A stretch of DNA of 64,000 nucleotides from Pararhizobium sp. (GTDB lineage Bacteria > Pseudomonadota > Alphaproteobacteria > Rhizobiales > Rhizobiaceae): NCBI GenBank assembly GCA_017794825.1, contig CP051237.1:3986501-4050500 (forward strand). The letters run 5' to 3'. This document shows, in pieces, positions 60,163 through 64,000 of this stretch. The stretch's first letter is position 1; every line of letters begins with the position of its first letter. Position numbers and translations under genes: made by a program. The notes below the pieces were generated by a model. The model was not told where the DNA came from. It searched no databases and worked only from the letters and a program-made list of their open reading frames with translations.

Positions 60163-63063
60163 ATGAAATTTTCTGACCTTGCCGGAGACACGACGAATCT
60201 ACCGCACGATATAGCTGAAATCGCGCTGACCGGACTGGCGTCCGACAGTCGCAAGATCGTTCCCGGCAATCTGTTCGTGGCCCTGGCGGGCTACCGGCAG
60301 GACGGAACGGACTTCATCAGCGACGCTGTCGACAGAGGCGCCGCCGCAATCGTGGCTTCCGCCGAGCGCACGTTTCCCGACCCGGGCGTTCCGGTGATCC
60401 GGGTCGGCGATCCCCGAAGATTTCTCGCCCGGGCCGCGGCGCGGTTCCACCGGTCGCAGCCCGGCGTCATGATCGCCGTGACGGGAACGGCCGGCAAGAC
60501 ATCCGTCGCCTCCTTCACGCGACAGATCTGGGAGCGCGCCGGCAATTCGGCCGCAATGATCGGGACGACCGGCGTCACCACGCCGAAAGGCCATGTCTAC
60601 GGACAGTTGACGACGCCTGACCCTGTTGAGCTGCATGCGCTTCTTGCGGATCTTGCTCGCGACGGCGTCACCCACTGCTCGATGGAGGCCTCCAGCCACG
60701 GCCTCGACCAGCACAGGCTCGACGGCGTCAGTCTCGCGGCGGGCGCCTTCACCAATCTCGGTCGCGATCATCTGGATTACCATCGGGACATGGAGGACTA
60801 TTTCGCCGCCAAGATGCGATTGTTCTCCGACCTGCTTCCGCAGGGTGCGCCTGCCGTTATCTGGTCCGACGACGAGTGGTCGGGCAGGGCTGAGGCGGCG
60901 GCCATGTCCGCGGGTCTCAACGTGCTCACGGTGGGGCGAAAGGGATCGTTTCTCAGCCTCAAGCGGGTCGAGCATCAGCGCAACCGGCAAGTCGCCGAGA
61001 TTCATCACCTCGACAAGATCTACGAAGTGGACTTGCCCCTGGCCGGCGATTTCCAACTGGCGAACGCGCTCGTGGCCGCAGGTCTGGCGATCGCAACCGG
61101 CGTGTCGGTGGATGACGCGATGGCTGCGCTGGAACACCTTCACGGCGCGTCGGGGCGTCTCGAACTGGTGGCGACGAACACCGCCGGGTCGCCCGCCTAT
61201 GTCGATTACGCGCACAAGCCCGACGCCCTGGAGCAGGTCCTGACATCGGTCAGGCCGTTCACCACGAACCGGGTGATTGTCGTCTTCGGATGCGGTGGCG
61301 ATCGTGATCGCGGCAAACGGCCGATCATGGGAGAAATCGCAACGCGGCTTGCGGACGTCGTGATCGTGACCGACGACAATCCGCGCAGCGAAGAACCGGC
61401 CGCCATTCGCTCCGAGATCATGGCCGAAGCGCTGGGCGCCATCGAAATCGGCGACCGCTCCATGGCGATCGCAAAGGCGGTCTCGATGCTCGAAGAGGGC
61501 GACACGCTGATTGTCGCCGGCAAGGGACACGAGGAAGGCCAGACCATCGGGGACAAGGTGCTGCCATTCTCCGACCATGCGGAGATTCGCAAGGCCATGG
61601 AAAACGTGCGTTCCTCCCAGTGGCTCTGGGCTTCTTCCGAAATGGTCAAGGCGATGGGAGGTCGTCCAGTCGGCACCTTGCCCGAAGGCGTGAACGGAAT
61701 TTCTATCGACAGCCGGAGCGTGAAAAGGGGCGAAGCCTTCTTCGCCATCAAGGGGGACCGGGTCGACGGCCACGACTACGCGAGTTCCGCCATGGCGAAC
61801 GGCGCTGGCGTGCTCGTCGTTTCAGAGGCGAAGCTGCCGGCAATGGGCCACCTTCAGGTGCCTCTCATTGTTGTCAACGATGTGCTTGAGGCGCTCGAGC
61901 GCCTCGCGGTCGCGTCCCGCCGGCGCAGCGAGGCGCGCATCATCGCCGTCACCGGCTCTGTCGGCAAGACGACCACGAAGGAGATGCTGCGACAACTTCT
62001 TTCCGCCCAGGGCAAGACCCATGCTTCGATCGCGTCCTTCAACAATCACTGGGGCGTTCCGCTGACGCTGGTGCGGATGCCGCGCGACACGCAGTTCGGC
62101 GTCTTCGAAATCGGCATGAACCATCCGGGTGAAATTCGGCCTCTGGTCAAGATGGTTCGTCCGCACATCGCCATTATCACGGCGATCGCAAGCGCCCATC
62201 TGGGTTTCTTCAAGAATCTCGGCGAGATTGCCGCGGCCAAGGCGGAAATCTTCGAGGGCGTCGAGCCGGATGGGCACGTGCTTTTAAACCGTGACAGCGA
62301 GAAATTCACCGCCTTGAAAAAGGCCGCCGCCGCCATCGGGATCGCGAACATCCATTCCTTCGGCGAACACAAGCAGTCGGATATCCAGTTGCTGAACGTC
62401 GCACTCAAGCCGGGTTCGTCGCACGCCGTTGTGGAGATCGACAAACAGGTGCTGGAATTCGAAATTGGCATTCCGGGCCGACACATCGTTCAGAACGCGC
62501 TCGCCGTTCTGGGCGCTGCGAAATTCGCCGGCTGCGATCTCGACGAGGCAGCCGCCGCTTTTGCGGACATGGAGCCGGCGGCCGGGCGTGGCGCGAGACA
62601 CCAACTTGAAATCGAGGGCGGCTCCTTCACGCTGATCGACGAAAGCTACAACGCCAATCCGGCGTCCATGCGCGCCGGCGTCGCGCTGCTTGGCGACGCG
62701 GTTCCAGGCCAGGGCGGCCGCAGGATCGCGGTGCTCGGAGACATGCTCGAACTCGGAGATTTTTCTGCGAAACTGCACACGGAACTGGATGGGCCGCTGC
62801 TTGAAGGCGGCGTCGACATCGTTCTGCTGGCGGGACCGGAGATCGAGGTTCTTCGCGCGCGGCTGGACGGTGCGCTGCATGTCGAACATTTTCCGACAAC
62901 CGACGATCTCATGCCCGTCCTGTTTCGGACGGTGAAGGCGGGCGATGTCGTGATGATCAAATCGTCCAATGGAATAGGCTTCTCAAGGGTAGTGAAGGCC
63001 TTGCTCGAAAAACACGCGGCGGCGGGCGGGCTGCAGCAACAGAAGGTAGGGGTATCCGGCTGA
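60163..63063 (+). CDS. MurE-MurF fusion: UDP-MurNAc-tripeptide and UDP-MurNAc-pentapeptide synthetase
   Basis: A single 966-residue frame joining two Mur ligases. MurE occupies about residues 1-484, with P-loop TGTAGKTS (107-114) and the meso-diaminopimelate recognition motif DNPR (405-408). MurF occupies about 485-966, starting at SQWLWASSEMVKAMGG, with P-loop TGSVGKTTTK (597-606). No stop codon or start signal is visible at the junction near 61612-61635. The protein would add diaminopimelate and then D-Ala-D-Ala. MurE and MurF are usually separate in this group. A base error removing a stop cannot be excluded. The ATG at 60163 has no clear ribosome site. Confidence 0.9.
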   Translation: MKFSDLAGDTTNLPHDIAEIALTGLASDSRKIVPGNLFVALAGYRQDGTDFISDAVDRGAAAIVASAERTFPDPGVPVIRVGDPRRFLARAAARFHRSQPGVMIAVTGTAGKTSVASFTRQIWERAGNSAAMIGTTGVTTPKGHVYGQLTTPDPVELHALLADLARDGVTHCSMEASSHGLDQHRLDGVSLAAGAFTNLGRDHLDYHRDMEDYFAAKMRLFSDLLPQGAPAVIWSDDEWSGRAEAAAMSAGLNVLTVGRKGSFLSLKRVEHQRNRQVAEIHHLDKIYEVDLPLAGDFQLANALVAAGLAIATGVSVDDAMAALEHLHGASGRLELVATNTAGSPAYVDYAHKPDALEQVLTSVRPFTTNRVIVVFGCGGDRDRGKRPIMGEIATRLADVVIVTDDNPRSEEPAAIRSEIMAEALGAIEIGDRSMAIAKAVSMLEEGDTLIVAGKGHEEGQTIGDKVLPFSDHAEIRKAMENVRSSQWLWASSEMVKAMGGRPVGTLPEGVNGISIDSRSVKRGEAFFAIKGDRVDGHDYASSAMANGAGVLVVSEAKLPAMGHLQVPLIVVNDVLEALERLAVASRRRSEARIIAVTGSVGKTTTKEMLRQLLSAQGKTHASIASFNNHWGVPLTLVRMPRDTQFGVFEIGMNHPGEIRPLVKMVRPHIAIITAIASAHLGFFKNLGEIAAAKAEIFEGVEPDGHVLLNRDSEKFTALKKAAAAIGIANIHSFGEHKQSDIQLLNVALKPGSSHAVVEIDKQVLEFEIGIPGRHIVQNALAVLGAAKFAGCDLDEAAAAFADMEPAAGRGARHQLEIEGGSFTLIDESYNANPASMRAGVALLGDAVPGQGGRRIAVLGDMLELGDFSAKLHTELDGPLLEGGVDIVLLAGPEIEVLRARLDGALHVEHFPTTDDLMPVLFRTVKAGDVVMIKSSNGIGFSRVVKALLEKHAAAGGLQQQKVGVSG

Positions 63064-64000
63064 TGCTAATCTGGCTCGTCGAACTTTCGGACTTTTTCCA
63101 GTTCTTCAATCTGTTCAGATATCTGACGTTTCGCACGGGCGCGGCCATGGCGACGTCGGCGCTGATCGTCTTCCTTTTCGGGCCGAGGATCATCGCCTCT
63201 CTCAGCGCCCGTCAGGGACGGGGGCAGCCGATCAGGGCCGACGGGCCGCAAACCCATTTCAAGAAGGCCGGCACGCCGACCATGGGCGGCCTGATGATGC
63301 TGACCGGCATCGTGGCGAGTTCGCTTTTCTGGGCCGACCTGTCCAACGTTTACGTTGTCGTCACGCTGCTCGTAACGCTGGGTTTCGGCCTGATAGGCTT
63401 TTATGACGACTATCTGAAGGTGACCAAGCAGAGCGACCGCGGGTTCTCCGGAAAGATGCGGCTGCTCATGGAATTCCTGATTGCAGGCCTTGCCGTCTAT
63501 TTCATCATGACGGCATCGCTCGCGGCAAGCAACGGCTCCACCTTCGGCTCTTCTCTGGCGTTTCCCTTCTTCAAGGATTTCGTCATCGATCTTGGCATCT
63601 TCTTCGTGCTGTTCGGGGCTTTCGTCATCGTCGGCGCCGGCAACGCGGTCAACCTGACCGATGGACTCGACGGGCTCGCGATCGTTCCGATCATGATCGC
63701 CGCGGCTTCATTCGGCGTGATCGCCTATCTGTCGGGCAACGCGGTGTTCTCCAACTATCTGCAGATCAATTTCGTTCCCGGCACCGGAGAACTGGCGGTG
63801 GTGCTCGGCGCGGTTATCGGCGCAGGCCTCGGCTTTCTCTGGTTCAATGCGCCGCCCGCCGCGATATTCATGGGCGACACCGGATCGCTGGCGCTGGGCG
63901 GTCTTGTCGGAACCGTCGCCGTCGCCACCAAGCACGAGATCGTCATGGCGATCATCGGCGGCCTGTTCGTCATGGAGGCCCTGTCGGTGATCATGCAGGT
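63063..64000 (+). CDS. mraY: Phospho-MurNAc-pentapeptide translocase MraY, partial
   Basis: About 312 residues are present before the right edge; the full protein is near 360. It is a polytopic membrane enzyme making lipid I from UDP-MurNAc-pentapeptide and undecaprenyl phosphate. Motifs are HFKKAGTPTMGGLMM, IGFYDDYLKV (catalytic Asp pair), GAGNAVNLTDGLDGLA and FMGDTGSLALGG. The start shares one base with the murEF stop codon. Confidence 0.95.
   Translation, partial: MLIWLVELSDFFQFFNLFRYLTFRTGAAMATSALIVFLFGPRIIASLSARQGRGQPIRADGPQTHFKKAGTPTMGGLMMLTGIVASSLFWADLSNVYVVVTLLVTLGFGLIGFYDDYLKVTKQSDRGFSGKMRLLMEFLIAGLAVYFIMTASLAASNGSTFGSSLAFPFFKDFVIDLGIFFVLFGAFVIVGAGNAVNLTDGLDGLAIVPIMIAAASFGVIAYLSGNAVFSNYLQINFVPGTGELAVVLGAVIGAGLGFLWFNAPPAAIFMGDTGSLALGGLVGTVAVATKHEIVMAIIGGLFVMEALSVIMQ

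Overview
The window is GC-rich chromosomal DNA of an alphaproteobacterium, most likely of the order Hyphomicrobiales (Rhizobiales). The evidence is protein character, many ATGA start/stop overlaps, betaine-lipid genes behind a Pho box, and the chromosomal order co-chaperone - amidase - transglycosylase - rnpB - mraZ - rsmH - ftsL - ftsI - murE/F - mraY. The genus cannot be fixed from the sequence alone. No rRNA, tRNA, CRISPR array, insertion sequence or replication origin was seen.

Region by region. (1) 1-5706, minus strand: sulfur assimilation and sugar-nucleotide genes, in transcription order YeeE-type sulfur transporter, manC, cysQ, cysD and partial cysN. cysD carries an unexplained N-terminal domain of about 190 residues. 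(2) 5911-10331, plus strand: glpK, an AraC regulator, a secreted DUF1254/DUF1214 protein, and a fragment of a second copy of that protein. (3) 10406-24212, plus strand: a 14-kb operon with its own XRE-cupin regulator and twin operators. It encodes a dipeptide-type ABC importer, a GAF protein, HyuA, two HyuB paralogues, an Asp/Glu/hydantoin-type racemase and an M24 hydrolase, so it probably imports and opens a cyclic amide or related compound. (4) 24334-30119: a small ORF, a winged-helix/TPR regulator, and an ABC importer whose ATPase gene faces its permease gene. (5) 30248-33527: a DUF442 sulfurtransferase/phosphatase, TerC, and a minus-strand trio of alpha/beta hydrolase, unknown protein and exported cysteine-rich peptide. 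(6) 33787-38351: ettA, a MOSC protein, an ArsR-methyltransferase regulator with metF, and a 25-residue membrane peptide found by reading the minus strand. (7) 38625-45258: a DMT transporter, a CPA2 antiporter, two peptidoglycan hydrolases, and btaAB for phosphorus-free betaine lipid under a four-repeat Pho box.

(8) 45259-47150: an AT-richer patch with a tightly overlapping operon of HTH protein, unknown protein and PIN-domain protein. It looks like a three-gene toxin-antitoxin-like module. (9) 47151-50783: a fused HyuA-HyuB 5-oxoprolinase. (10) 50923-53645: TerB-DnaJ co-chaperone, amidase, lytic transglycosylase and RNase P RNA. (11) 53825-55881: accessory genes (mazEF, a TetR/VOC pair with two operators, a DUF1059 protein) between rnpB and the cell-division cluster. 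(12) 56302-64000: the start of the dcw cluster with candidate MraZ boxes, mraZ, rsmH, ftsL, ftsI, a single-frame MurE-MurF fusion, and partial mraY.

The best candidates for undescribed biology are the HTH-unknown-PIN module (45464-47039), the cysteine-rich exported peptide and its neighbours (31522-33527), the extended CysD, and the 25-residue membrane peptide.
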